Shown piece after piece: positions 18,390 through 27,707 of a stretch of 64,000 nucleotides of DNA (position 1 is the first letter of the stretch; every line of letters begins with the position of its first letter). The stretch is from the NCBI RefSeq assembly GCF_000092925.1, contig NC_014217.1:4464001-4528000 (forward strand). Direction: 5' to 3'. This DNA comes from Ancylobacter novellus DSM 506. GTDB taxonomy: Bacteria > Pseudomonadota > Alphaproteobacteria > Rhizobiales > Xanthobacteraceae. The notes under the pieces are model-generated. The model did no database searches. It worked only from the letters and a program-made list of their open reading frames with translations, and was not told the origin of the DNA. The translations under genes and the position numbers were made by a program.

Positions 18390-19223
18390 ATGCATGTCGT
18401 CCTGGTTCTAGTTCTGGTGGCCGTCGGATCCGTTCTGTTTCATTTCCTGAGCCCGTGGTGGTGGACGCCAATCGCGTCGAATTGGCAATATATCGACGAC
18501 ACCATCATCATCACCTTCTGGATCACCGGCGTCGTTTTCGTCGCCGTGCTGGTGTTCATGGCCTATTGCGTCTGGCGCTTCCGCCACCGCGAGGGCCATC
18601 GGGCCGCTTTCGAGCCGGAGAACCGCAGGCTCGAAACCGGCCTCACCGTCATCACCGGCCTCGGGGTCGCGGCGATGCTGGCGCCCGGCCTCTTCGTGTG
18701 GAGCCATTTCATCAACGTTCCGTCGGACGCCTCGGCGATCGAGGTCGTCGGCCAGCAATGGCAATGGAGCTTCCGGCTGCCGGGCCAGGACGGCAAGCTC
18801 GGCAGGACCAGCGTCGACCGCATTGCCGACGACAACCCGCTCGGCCTGGACAGGAGCGATCCCGACGGCCGGGACGATGTCGTGCTGCAGGGCGAGGATC
18901 TGCATCTGCCGATCGGCAAGCCGGTCAAGGTGGTGCTGCGCTCCACCGACGTGCTGCATGATTTCTACGTGCCGGAGTTCCGGGCCAAGATGGACATCTT
19001 GCCGGGCTCCAGCACCTATTTCTGGCTCACCCCGACACGCACCGGCACGTTCGACATCCTCTGCGCGGAGCTTTGCGGCACCGGCCATCCCTATATGCGC
19101 GGATCGGTCGTGGTCGAGGAGCAGCTTGCCTATGACGCCTGGCTGGATGGCCAGCAGAGGCGGATGATCGCGCAGCAGGACGGAACCAAAGGGCAGAAGG
19201 CTGAAGTGAAGGCGCAACAATAG
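18390..19223 (+). CDS. coxM: Cytochrome c oxidase subunit II (CuA-binding)
   Basis: Two N-terminal hydrophobic segments (about residues 3-25 and 40-62) precede a periplasmic cupredoxin domain. The CuA ligands are present: a His in VLHDFYVPEF (about 190) and Cys-Cys-His-Met in CAELCGTGHPYM (about 225-236). The protein therefore takes electrons from cytochrome c, not quinol. No heme c motif is present. A GTG one codon earlier is an alternative start; AAGGA lies eight bases before the ATG. The arrangement II-I-III-III resembles the alternative oxidase cluster coxMNOP of Bradyrhizobium. Confidence 0.93.
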   Translation: MHVVLVLVLVAVGSVLFHFLSPWWWTPIASNWQYIDDTIIITFWITGVVFVAVLVFMAYCVWRFRHREGHRAAFEPENRRLETGLTVITGLGVAAMLAPGLFVWSHFINVPSDASAIEVVGQQWQWSFRLPGQDGKLGRTSVDRIADDNPLGLDRSDPDGRDDVVLQGEDLHLPIGKPVKVVLRSTDVLHDFYVPEFRAKMDILPGSSTYFWLTPTRTGTFDILCAELCGTGHPYMRGSVVVEEQLAYDAWLDGQQRRMIAQQDGTKGQKAEVKAQQ

Positions 19224-19253
19224 GCAGGGCTACCTTGCCGAGGGAGGGTGCCG

Positions 19254-21026
19254 ATGGTCGATGTTCCGCTTGGCGCGGCTGGCGTACCGCGGGCCGAAGT
19301 CGAAGATGTCGAGCTCTACCATCCGAAGAGCTGGCTGACGCATTATGTGTTCAGCCAGGACGCGAAGATCATCGCCGTGCAATATTCCGTCACTGCGCTG
19401 TCGATCGGTCTGGTCGCGCTGATGCTGTCCTGGCTGATGCGATTGCAGCTGGCATTCCCCGGTGCGCTCTCCTTCATCGACGCCGATGCCTATTACCAGC
19501 TCATCACCATGCACGGCATGATGATGGTGGTCTATGTGCTGACCGCGCTGTTCCTCGGCGGCTTCGGCAATTACCTGATCCCCTTGATGCTCGGCGCGCG
19601 GGACATGGTGTTTCCCTATGCCAACATGCTGAGCTTCTGGTTCTATCTGCTCGCGGTCGTGGTGCTGTTCGCCAGCTTTGCGGTGCCGGGCGGGCCGACC
19701 GGGGCCGGCTGGACGCTCTATCCGCCTCAGGCGATCACCGCCGGTACGCCGGGCCTCGCCTGGGGCATCATCATGATGCTCGTCTCGCTGATGATCTTCA
19801 TCATCGGCTTCACCATGGGCGGCCTCAACTACGTGGTCACCGTGCTGCAGGGCCGCACCCGCGGCATGACGCTGATGCGCATGCCGCTCACCGTGTGGGG
19901 CATCTTCACCGCCAGCGTGATGGCGCTGCTCGCCTTTCCCGCCCTGTTCGTCGGGTGCGTGATGATGCTGTTCGACCGGCTGCTCGGCACCAGCTTCTTC
20001 ATGCCGGAGATCATCGAGCAGGGCGCGCGCCTGCCTTATGGCGGCGGCAGCCCGATCCTGTTCCAGCATCTGTTCTGGTTCTTCGGCCATCCCGAGGTCT
20101 ATATCGTCGCGCTGCCGGCGTTCGGCATCGTCTCCGATCTCATCAGCGTCCATGCCCGGCGCAACATCTTCGGCTACCGGATGATGGTATGGGCGATCGT
20201 GGCGATCGGCGCGCTCAGCTTCGTGGTGTGGGCGCACCACATGTATGTCAGCGGCATGAACCCCTATTTCGGGTTCTTCTTCGCGACCACCACCCTGATC
20301 ATCGCGATACCGACCGCGATCAAGGTCTATAATTGGGTATTGACGCTCTGGCGCGGCGACATCCACCTCACCGTGCCCATGCTGTTCGCGCTCGCCTTCA
20401 TCGTCACCTTCGTCAATGGCGGGCTGACGGGGCTGTTCCTCGGCAATGTGGTGGTGGACGTTCCGCTGTCCGATACCATGTTCGTCGTTGCCCATTTTCA
20501 CATGGTGATGGGCGTGGCACCGATCCTGGTGATCTTCGGCGCCATGTATCATTGGTATCCGAAGGCGACCGGGCGGCTGCTCAACGTGCCGCTCGGACAG
20601 TTCCATTTCTGGGTCACCTTCCTCGGCGCCTATCTGATCTTCTTCCCTATGCACTATCTCGGGTTGATGGGCGTGCCGCGGCGCTATTACGAGATGGGCG
20701 AGACCGCGATCTATCCGCAGTCGGCGCACGACCTGAACATCTTCATCACGGTGATGGCGCTGCTGGTCGGCGCGGCGCAGCTCGCCTTCGTGTTCAACCT
20801 GATCTGGAGCCTGCGCCATGGGCGCGAGGCCGGCGGCAATCCGTGGCGCGCCTGCTCTCTGGAATGGCAGACCCCGGTGACGCCGCCGCCGCACGGCAAT
20901 TTCGGCAAGGAACTGCCGATCGTCTATCGCTGGGCCTATGACTACAACGTTCCCGGCGCGCCGGAGGACTTCATCCCACAGAACCAGCCGCCGCTGGCCG
21001 GCGAGATGGCGAGCCGGACGCCATGA
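19254..21026 (+). CDS. coxN: Cytochrome c oxidase subunit I (heme-copper, A1 type)
   Basis: The 590-residue catalytic subunit has the low-spin heme His in LITMHGMMMV (about 87), the CuB His, D-pathway Glu and cross-linked Tyr in GHPEVYIVALP (about 279-283), the CuB His pair in WAHHMYVSG and the heme ligands in VAHFHMVMG. Asp in LGARDMVFP marks the D-channel entrance. Together these place it in the proton-pumping A1 class. ATG at 19254 has AGGGAGG six bases upstream and is preferred over GTG at 19248. The stop overlaps the next gene by four bases. Confidence 0.95.
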   Translation: MVDVPLGAAGVPRAEVEDVELYHPKSWLTHYVFSQDAKIIAVQYSVTALSIGLVALMLSWLMRLQLAFPGALSFIDADAYYQLITMHGMMMVVYVLTALFLGGFGNYLIPLMLGARDMVFPYANMLSFWFYLLAVVVLFASFAVPGGPTGAGWTLYPPQAITAGTPGLAWGIIMMLVSLMIFIIGFTMGGLNYVVTVLQGRTRGMTLMRMPLTVWGIFTASVMALLAFPALFVGCVMMLFDRLLGTSFFMPEIIEQGARLPYGGGSPILFQHLFWFFGHPEVYIVALPAFGIVSDLISVHARRNIFGYRMMVWAIVAIGALSFVVWAHHMYVSGMNPYFGFFFATTTLIIAIPTAIKVYNWVLTLWRGDIHLTVPMLFALAFIVTFVNGGLTGLFLGNVVVDVPLSDTMFVVAHFHMVMGVAPILVIFGAMYHWYPKATGRLLNVPLGQFHFWVTFLGAYLIFFPMHYLGLMGVPRRYYEMGETAIYPQSAHDLNIFITVMALLVGAAQLAFVFNLIWSLRHGREAGGNPWRACSLEWQTPVTPPPHGNFGKELPIVYRWAYDYNVPGAPEDFIPQNQPPLAGEMASRTP

Positions 21027-21748
21027 GCATCGTCCTCGCCTTTCTCGCCATCCTCATCGGCATCGCCGCCTGGTGGCTGTCGACGCAGCGGATCATGTCC
21101 AAGCCCTGGCTGGAGATCGGCGTCATCGACGAGCCGCCGAGCGCACACCCGCCGCCGACGGCGAAGATCGGGCTCGGCGTTTTCCTGGCGGTTGCCGGGG
21201 TACTGTTCGCGCTCTCCATCAGCGCCTATTCGATGCGGCTGCAGGCCGCCGACTGGTGGCCGCTGCCGGTGCCACGGCTGCTCTGGTTCAACACCGGCCT
21301 GCTCATCCTTGCCAGTGCCGCGCTGGAATGGACCAAGGTGCAATCCCGCCATGCGAACCTCGACGGCGTGCGCTTCGGGCTGATCGGTGCCGGCATCTTC
21401 ACGCTCGCCTTCGTCATCGGCCAGCTCGTGGTCTGGCGCGAACTGGTGGGGGAGGGCTATTTTCTCGCCTCCAATCCCGCCAATGCCTTCTTCTATCTGA
21501 TGACCGGACTGCACGGGCTGCATGTGCTGGGCGGGCTCGTCGCACTGTCGCGCGTCACCTTTCGCGCGTTCGGCGCCGATGAGGCCAGAGGCGATAAAAT
21601 CCCCGGCGAACGGGGCAGGCTGCCGCTCGGCGTCGAGCTGTGCGCCATCTACTGGCATTTCCTGCTCGTCGTGTGGCTGGTCCTGTTTGCGCTGATCGCC
21701 GGCTGGGCCGGCGATTTCTTCGAGATCTGTCGTCAGGTGTTGAGCTGA
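21023..21748 (+). CDS. coxO: Cytochrome c oxidase subunit III-like protein (first copy)
   Basis: The 241-residue membrane protein shows about six to seven hydrophobic segments and the subunit III patterns GLHGLHVLGGLVAL (about 160-175) and LCAIYWHFLLVVWLVLF near the C-terminus. Its ATGA start overlaps subunit I. Subunit III stabilises the catalytic core and supports proton uptake. It differs from the next gene in its long amphipathic loop after the first segment, so this is a divergent paralogue and not a recent duplicate. Confidence 0.85.
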   Translation: MSIVLAFLAILIGIAAWWLSTQRIMSKPWLEIGVIDEPPSAHPPPTAKIGLGVFLAVAGVLFALSISAYSMRLQAADWWPLPVPRLLWFNTGLLILASAALEWTKVQSRHANLDGVRFGLIGAGIFTLAFVIGQLVVWRELVGEGYFLASNPANAFFYLMTGLHGLHVLGGLVALSRVTFRAFGADEARGDKIPGERGRLPLGVELCAIYWHFLLVVWLVLFALIAGWAGDFFEICRQVLS

Positions 21749-21775
21749 AGATGTCCTGAGCCGAAGGAGCGGTCG

Positions 21776-22498
21776 ATGGTGCAGATATCGCTGAGGAACG
21801 AGGCGGACGAGGTCCGGCAATCCTCCGGCCTTGCCAGCATCGCCGCCGACCTCTCGTCCGACCAGCGGGCGTTCAAGAACGTCTCCTGGGGGAAGGCCAT
21901 GATGTGGATCTTCCTCCTGAGCGACACCTTCGTCTTCAGTTGCTTCCTGATCTCCTACATGACGGCGCGCATGTCGACGACGGTGCCCTGGCCCAATCCC
22001 AGCGAGGTGTTCGCGCTGGAGATCGGCGGCACGTCGTTCCCACTGCTGCTGATCGCCATCATGACCTTCGTGTTGATCAGCAGCAGCGGCACCATGGCGA
22101 TGGCGGTGAATTACGGCTACCGGCGCGACCGCGTCACCACCGCCATGCTCATGCTGGCGACGGCGGTGCTGGGCGCCGCCTTCGTCGGCATGCAGGCCTT
22201 CGAATGGACCAAGCTGATCCATGAAGGCGTCCGGCCATGGGAGAATCCGTGGGGCGCCGCGCAGTTCGGCTCCAGCTTCTTCATGATCACCGGTTTCCAC
22301 GGCACGCATGTCACCTTTGGCGTGATCTTCCTCATCGCCATTGCGCGCAAGGTGCTGCGCGGAGATTTCGATACGGGAAGGCGCGGCTTCTTCACCAGCC
22401 GGAAGGGGAGCTACGAATCCGTCGAGATCATGGGCCTCTACTGGCACTTCGTCGATCTGGTCTGGGTTTTCATCTTCGCCTTCTTCTATCTGTGGTGA
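21776..22498 (+). CDS. coxP: Cytochrome c oxidase subunit III (second copy)
   Basis: The 240-residue protein has classical subunit III marks: FLLSDTFVFSCFLISYMTAR near residue 50, MQAFEWTKLIHEG, MITGFHGTHVTFGVIFL and IMGLYWHFVDLVWVFIFAFFYLW at the C-terminus. AGGAG precedes the ATG. It follows the first subunit III gene by 27 bases. A II-I-III-III order is the hallmark of the alternative coxMNOP-type oxidase. Confidence 0.92.
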   Translation: MVQISLRNEADEVRQSSGLASIAADLSSDQRAFKNVSWGKAMMWIFLLSDTFVFSCFLISYMTARMSTTVPWPNPSEVFALEIGGTSFPLLLIAIMTFVLISSSGTMAMAVNYGYRRDRVTTAMLMLATAVLGAAFVGMQAFEWTKLIHEGVRPWENPWGAAQFGSSFFMITGFHGTHVTFGVIFLIAIARKVLRGDFDTGRRGFFTSRKGSYESVEIMGLYWHFVDLVWVFIFAFFYLW

Positions 22499-22503
22499 GC
22501 AAA

Positions 22504-22833
22504 ATGACCCATGTCGCAACCCATGACACCGCGCAGCACCCGATCCGGCTTTATTTCGTGGTATGGGGCTGGCTGTTCGTGCTCAGCACCTGCTCCTACC
22601 TGGTCGACTACTTCCACCTGCAGGGGCATCTCAGATATTCGCTGATCCTGTTGTTCATGATGCTCAAAGCGGGACTGATCGTCGCCGTCTTCATGCATAT
22701 GGCCTGGGAGCGGCTGACCCTGGTCTATGCCATCCTGCTGCCGGTCGGCGCGGTGCTGGTCTTCGTCGCCATCATGGTACTCGAGTCGGACTACACGCTG
22801 CTGACCCGCACCGTTAATCCCGGCCTGTTGTGA
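22504..22833 (+). CDS. Cytochrome c oxidase small subunit IV (prokaryotic COX4 family)
   Basis: The 109-residue protein has three hydrophobic helices: VVWGWLFVLSTCSYLVDYF, LRYSLILLFMMLKAGLIVAVFMHM and a C-terminal LLPVGAVLVFVAIMVLES. The Lys-containing middle helix with VFMHM is typical of the prokaryotic subunit IV family. It starts five bases after coxP and is the last gene of the oxidase operon. It is an accessory subunit without redox centres. Confidence 0.85.
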   Translation: MTHVATHDTAQHPIRLYFVVWGWLFVLSTCSYLVDYFHLQGHLRYSLILLFMMLKAGLIVAVFMHMAWERLTLVYAILLPVGAVLVFVAIMVLESDYTLLTRTVNPGLL

Positions 22834-22844
22834 GTGGGTGAGGA

Positions 22845-22990
22845 GATCAGGTCGTCTTCGAAACGGCGAGCGGCTATTGCGGCATCACCTGGAGCGATGC
22901 CGGCATCACCCGTTTCCAGCTGCTGAGGCGCAGCGCCGAGGCGACCGAACGCAATCTATCTGCTGGAGCGAGACACGACCTATGGCGCGC
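22845..22990 (+). pseudogene. Remnant of an Ogt-like methylated-DNA-protein cysteine methyltransferase N-terminus
   Basis: One frame reads FETASGYCGITWSDAGITRF, then QLLRRSAEATERNL, which is the N-terminal pattern I know from rhizobial O6-alkylguanine alkyltransferase homologues. Similarity stops within about 50 residues, before the catalytic PCHR region, and the sequence runs into the LysR gene. This looks like a truncated relic; assignment is from memory of the family. Confidence 0.45.
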
Positions 22991-23002
22991 TGACAGCGCG
23001 TG

Positions 23003-23899
23003 CTAGTGAGCCATCCGGGCGCGCAGGCGGGGTGCGGTCCAGTCGAGGAAGCTCCGCACCTTCCGTCCCAGGGGATCGGCTGGCGCATGAATGAGGCTTA
23101 CCGGCAGCGGCTCGGGCGCGAACTCCGTGAGCAACTCCTGCAACTCGCCCGAGCGCAGGTGCTCCGAGACCTGGTAGGACAGCACGCGGATGATGCCGAC
23201 ACCCGCCAGCGCCGCCTGAATGGCGGCATTCGTCGTATTGACCGCGAATTTGGGACGAGGCTCCACGGCGAAGGCCGGACTGTCCCTCCGGTAGCGCCAC
23301 TCCGGCGCCGTCGCAAATCCCTGGAAGCTGATCCCGTCATGCTCGGCGAGATCGTCCGGCTGGCGCGGGATGCCCCGGCGGGCGAGATAGGCGGGGCTTG
23401 CGCAGATCACCCGGCGCACGGCGCCCACGCGCGTCGCAATCAGCGCGCTGTCCTCCAGATGCCCGATCCGCAGCGCCACGTCGATATGCTCGTCGGCCAG
23501 CCTGACCTGTTGGTCGGCGAGCGTCAGGCGAAGATCGATTTCCGGGTGCTCCTTCAGGAACTCCAGCGCGATCGGCAGCACATGGCGCTCGCCGAAAGCG
23601 ATCGGCGCGGTCACATGAAGTCCGCCACGCAGGGCGCCATGATCGCCGGCGGCCTGCCGCTCCGCCGCATCCAGTTCCTCCAGTATGCGGCGTGATGCGG
23701 CGACGAAGGTGCGGCCCTCCTCCGTGAGCACAAGGCCTCGGCTGGTACGCTGGACGAGGCGCACGCCGAGGTGCTTCTCGAGTTCGCCGACCTTGCGGCT
23801 GACCGTGGCCAGCGGCGCACGGAGCCGGCGGGCGCCGGCTGAAAGGCTGCCCGCCTCGACCACCGTCAGCAGCACCGACATCGCCTCGAAACGATCCAT
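23003..23899 (-). CDS. LysR family transcriptional regulator
   Basis: The 298-residue protein opens with a winged helix-turn-helix (FEAMSVLLTVVEAGSLSAGARRLRAPLATVSRKVGELEKHLGVRLVQRTSRGL) and continues into a LysR substrate-binding domain. The motifs RVGAVRRVICASPAYLARRGIPRQPDDL belong to the DmlR/AaeR-like group. It is divergent from the metallo-beta-lactamase-fold gene at 24005, with a gap of 105 bases, so it probably regulates that gene. Confidence 0.93.
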   Translation of the reverse strand: MDRFEAMSVLLTVVEAGSLSAGARRLRAPLATVSRKVGELEKHLGVRLVQRTSRGLVLTEEGRTFVAASRRILEELDAAERQAAGDHGALRGGLHVTAPIAFGERHVLPIALEFLKEHPEIDLRLTLADQQVRLADEHIDVALRIGHLEDSALIATRVGAVRRVICASPAYLARRGIPRQPDDLAEHDGISFQGFATAPEWRYRRDSPAFAVEPRPKFAVNTTNAAIQAALAGVGIIRVLSYQVSEHLRSGELQELLTEFAPEPLPVSLIHAPADPLGRKVRSFLDWTAPRLRARMAH

Positions 23900-24004
23900 G
23901 GCATCCTTCCGAAATTCGGGAGGTCATCTCCCAGACCGGCAGGATACCCGTCTGTTTATGGATGGCATAGCTTCGTCACGCCAACACACCGGAAGGAGAG
24001 TGCC

Positions 24005-25006
24005 ATGCCTCAATTGTCCCGCCGTGCGTTTGCCGGTGCACTCCCCCTCGGCCTCGTCGGGGGAAGCCTTCTCGGAGGCGGCCTGATGGCCGGCGCTTCC
24101 GCGCCTGCGTTCGGCGCAACGCCGGAAGCCGCCGGAACGTCCCCGATGCCCGTCAGCGTGACGCCGCTGGCGCAGATTCGTATCGGCCGCTTCACCGTGA
24201 CGGCGCTGACGGACGGCTATGCCGACATGCCCTACGCCTTCTTCCCGGGGCGCAGCGCCGCGGAAGTCGAGCAGGCCGCGACCGCGCAGTTCACCGCCCG
24301 GCCGAGCGGCGTGCGGTTCCTGTTCAACCAGTATCTCGTCGAGGATGGCGAGCGCCGCATCCTGATCGACGCCGGTCCGGCGGGTTCGATCGGGAAGACC
24401 GGCGCGCTACCGGAAGCGTTGAATGCGCTCGGCCTGCGGCGGGACCAGATCGACGCGGTGATCGTGACGCATATGCATCAGGACCACATGGGCGGGCTGA
24501 TCGCCGGCGGTAAGAACAACTACCCGAAGGCGGAACTCTATATCGACCGCCGCGACGTGACCCACTGGACCGACCCGGCCAAGCGCAACGGGGCGCCCGA
24601 CTATCTGCAAACCAGCTTCCGCATGGCGGAGGAGGTCGTGCGCCTCTACCCGAAGCTGCAGGCGATCGACGGTGAGCGCGAGATCGTGCGGGGCGTCTCC
24701 ATCGTCGATCTCACCGGACACACGCCCGGCCATATCGGCGTGCGGATCGAGGATGGCGGACAGAGCCTCATCATGGTGTCCGACATGATCTTTCCGGTCG
24801 TGCATCCCGGCACGACCGATGTCTTCTTCCTGTTCGAGCAGGACCGCGCGGCGGCGCAGGCGATGCGGGATCGCTTCTTTCCCCGCGCCGCCTCGGAAGG
24901 CGCGCTGATCGCCGCGACGCACATGCCCTTCCCCGGGCTCGGCCGTATAGTCGCCGACCGGGGGCAGATGCGCTGGCAGGTGGCGGACTGGGCGTTTCAG
25001 GGTTGA
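24005..25006 (+). CDS. MBL-fold metallohydrolase with Tat-like signal peptide
   Basis: The 333-residue protein begins with a Tat-like leader (LSRRAFAGALPLGLVGGSLLGGG, probable cleavage after AFGA), so it is exported. The metallo-beta-lactamase fold shows the HMHQDH zinc motif at about 157-162, TGHTPGH around 240 and MVSDMIF with the bridging Asp. The family includes lactonases, quorum-quenching enzymes and other hydrolases. AAGGAGAG precedes the start. The substrate is unknown; the divergent LysR gene is its likely regulator. Confidence 0.87.
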   Translation: MPQLSRRAFAGALPLGLVGGSLLGGGLMAGASAPAFGATPEAAGTSPMPVSVTPLAQIRIGRFTVTALTDGYADMPYAFFPGRSAAEVEQAATAQFTARPSGVRFLFNQYLVEDGERRILIDAGPAGSIGKTGALPEALNALGLRRDQIDAVIVTHMHQDHMGGLIAGGKNNYPKAELYIDRRDVTHWTDPAKRNGAPDYLQTSFRMAEEVVRLYPKLQAIDGEREIVRGVSIVDLTGHTPGHIGVRIEDGGQSLIMVSDMIFPVVHPGTTDVFFLFEQDRAAAQAMRDRFFPRAASEGALIAATHMPFPGLGRIVADRGQMRWQVADWAFQG

Positions 25007-25054
25007 AATCGGCTGCGCCGGCCGCCGCGCCGGCGCCGCTGGGGTACGACCGAT

Positions 25055-25726
<672 letters not shown>

Positions 25727-25899
25727 AGCCGGCGGCGCGGATGCCGTGCGCAAGTGGCAACGGCGACCGCCGGAACATCGGCACTATTCCGGCCTGCGGT
25801 AGGCATCGTCTATGCCGTGCCAAACGGGCCGGCTGAGAGGCGCGATCGTGCGCGTCGTGCCTACCAGAAGTCCTGCAATGCCGTTGCACAAGCCCTGCC

Positions 25900-26225
25900 G
25901 CTGGCCAGCGCGCGCTGGCGGCCTGCATCGCTCATCCGATGGCGGTGGCCAAACCGGAGATCTCGATCCGCAACGTCATCGAGCCATTCCTGCAGAAGTC
26001 GGCGCTGGTGCTGCAGCCGCTGGTCGAGGTCGATTCCATCCGCATGCTGGTTGAGCTTGCCTTGCTCGGCGACCGTGTCTCGGTGATGACGCCGATCGGC
26101 GTGCAGAATGAGATCCACAGCGGCGCGCTGCTGTTCCGGCCGCTGGAGGATGTCGGCCTACCGACCAACCGCTTCGGCTTGATGCTCCGAGCCGGGGTAA
26201 GCCTGCACTTCGCGCCGGCGGTGAA
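25900..26225 (+). pseudogene. C-terminal remnant of a LysR-type regulator
   Basis: One frame gives PEISIRNVIEPFLQKSALVL, then QPLVEVDSIRMLVELALLGDRVSVMTPIG and LLFRPLEDVGLPTNRFGLMLRAG, the end of a LysR effector domain. No helix-turn-helix precedes it, and the frame runs on into unrelated sequence. The rest of the gap, 25727-25899 and 26226-26459, shows nothing I recognise. Confidence 0.55.
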
Positions 26226-26459
26226 CGTGAGCCGTGTGGCGCCACGTCGATGTGTACCAACATCACTGCACCGCACCGCCACGGTCGCCACACCATGTCC
26301 GTCGTCACGACCAATCGCGCCGCCGCCGGGCGGTGTCGCGTCTGTTTCAACCGATTTCTCGGGTTTTGATGTAGAGGTTTGCGATTTAGCCCCCTCTCAA
26401 AGTCGAAGTTCTGTATGTCCGGTATCGGCAGAAAGCAAAACTCGCGCAAAGCCGATACC

Positions 26460-27590
26460 TCAAGACCTGATCGACAGGAATCCGCCCAGCGCCTCGATGA
26501 ATGTCTGGCATGAAGTCAGCTCTTCCGCGCGGATGAACTCGTTCGGCTTGTGCGCGCGGGCGATGTCGCCGGGTCCGCATATGATCGAGGGGATGCCGGC
26601 GTTCTGGTAGAGCCCGGCTTCCGTTCCATAGCTCACCGCGGCCAGCGAGGGCGCTCCGGTGAGCCGTTCCACCAGCGCCGACAACGGCGCGTCGGGGGGA
26701 AGGGAGAGCGCCGGGTAGTCGCTCAGCGGCTCCCATGTCGCGTTGATGCCGTGCGCGGCGAGCGAGCGGACAACGGCGTGCACCGGCTCGAGCAGCGCGG
26801 TCGGCGCGATGCCGGGAATGGCGCGCGCCTCGATTTCCGCGACGCACAGATCGGGGATGATGTTGAGCGCCTGCCCGCCCTTCAGCGTGCCGACCTGCAT
26901 CGAGGAATAGGACGGCTCGAAGGTCGGATCATGCGGGCCCTGGGTCAGCGCCCCGGCCGTTTCCACGGCCTTGGAGAGCACATCCACCATGAGGTGGATC
27001 GCGTTGATTCCCTGATCGGGCCGCGACGAATGACCGGCACGGCCTTCGATGCTGATGCGCGCGGCGGCCTTGCCCTTGTGGGCGCGTACGCCGCGCATGT
27101 TGCTCGGCTCGCCGATGATCGCACCGAGGGGAGGCGCGCACAGCTCGGTCAGCCGGGAAATCAGATGGGGCACGCCGCGGCAGCCGGCTTCCTCGTCATA
27201 GGAGAACGCGATGTGGATCGGATGGTCGAGCCGCAGGGCCCGCAGCGCGGGCACGCTTGCGAGCACGGCCGCGAGGAAGCCCTTCATGTCGCTTGTGCCG
27301 CGCCCGTAAAGGTTTTCCCCCTCTGCGCGGAGCGTGAAGGGGTCCGAGCGCCATTCCGCTTCCTGCGCCGGAACGACGTCCATATGTCCGGAGAGGATAT
27401 AGCCGCGTCGGTCTTCCGGTCCCAGCGTCGCAAAGAGATTGGCGCGATCGCCTTCCGGGCCGGGCAGGACGTTGACCCTGACGAAATGGCTTTCCAGATA
27501 ACGCACGATCCAGTCCACGACGTCGCCATTCGGTGTGCCGACCACCGAGGGAAAGCTCACCAGGCGTTCGAGGATCTGGACGACGTTCAT
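26460..27590 (-). CDS. argE: Acetylornithine deacetylase (ArgE-type M20 hydrolase)
   Basis: The 376-residue di-zinc hydrolase has SGHMDVVPA (His/Asp ligands near 68-70), GRGTSDMKGFLA (bridging Asp near 100), SYDEEAGCRG (Glu pair near 130) and GRAGHSSRPDQGINA in the dimerisation domain. These fit ArgE, which deacylates N-acetylornithine and relatives. Its place at the end of an amino-acid uptake operon with a ureohydrolase suggests catabolic N-acyl amino acid hydrolysis rather than arginine biosynthesis. Confidence 0.87.
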   Translation of the reverse strand: MNVVQILERLVSFPSVVGTPNGDVVDWIVRYLESHFVRVNVLPGPEGDRANLFATLGPEDRRGYILSGHMDVVPAQEAEWRSDPFTLRAEGENLYGRGTSDMKGFLAAVLASVPALRALRLDHPIHIAFSYDEEAGCRGVPHLISRLTELCAPPLGAIIGEPSNMRGVRAHKGKAAARISIEGRAGHSSRPDQGINAIHLMVDVLSKAVETAGALTQGPHDPTFEPSYSSMQVGTLKGGQALNIIPDLCVAEIEARAIPGIAPTALLEPVHAVVRSLAAHGINATWEPLSDYPALSLPPDAPLSALVERLTGAPSLAAVSYGTEAGLYQNAGIPSIICGPGDIARAHKPNEFIRAEELTSCQTFIEALGGFLSIRS

Positions 27591-27707
27591 TCCGGGAGGC
27601 TCCGCATCGGATTGAAGGGGGCGGGCTGTCGGACCGAAGCCCAGACGCCGCGCGGGAGTGCTCCACGCGGCGCTCGGTCATGTTCGTCTAACGGATATCC
27701 GGCGGTT

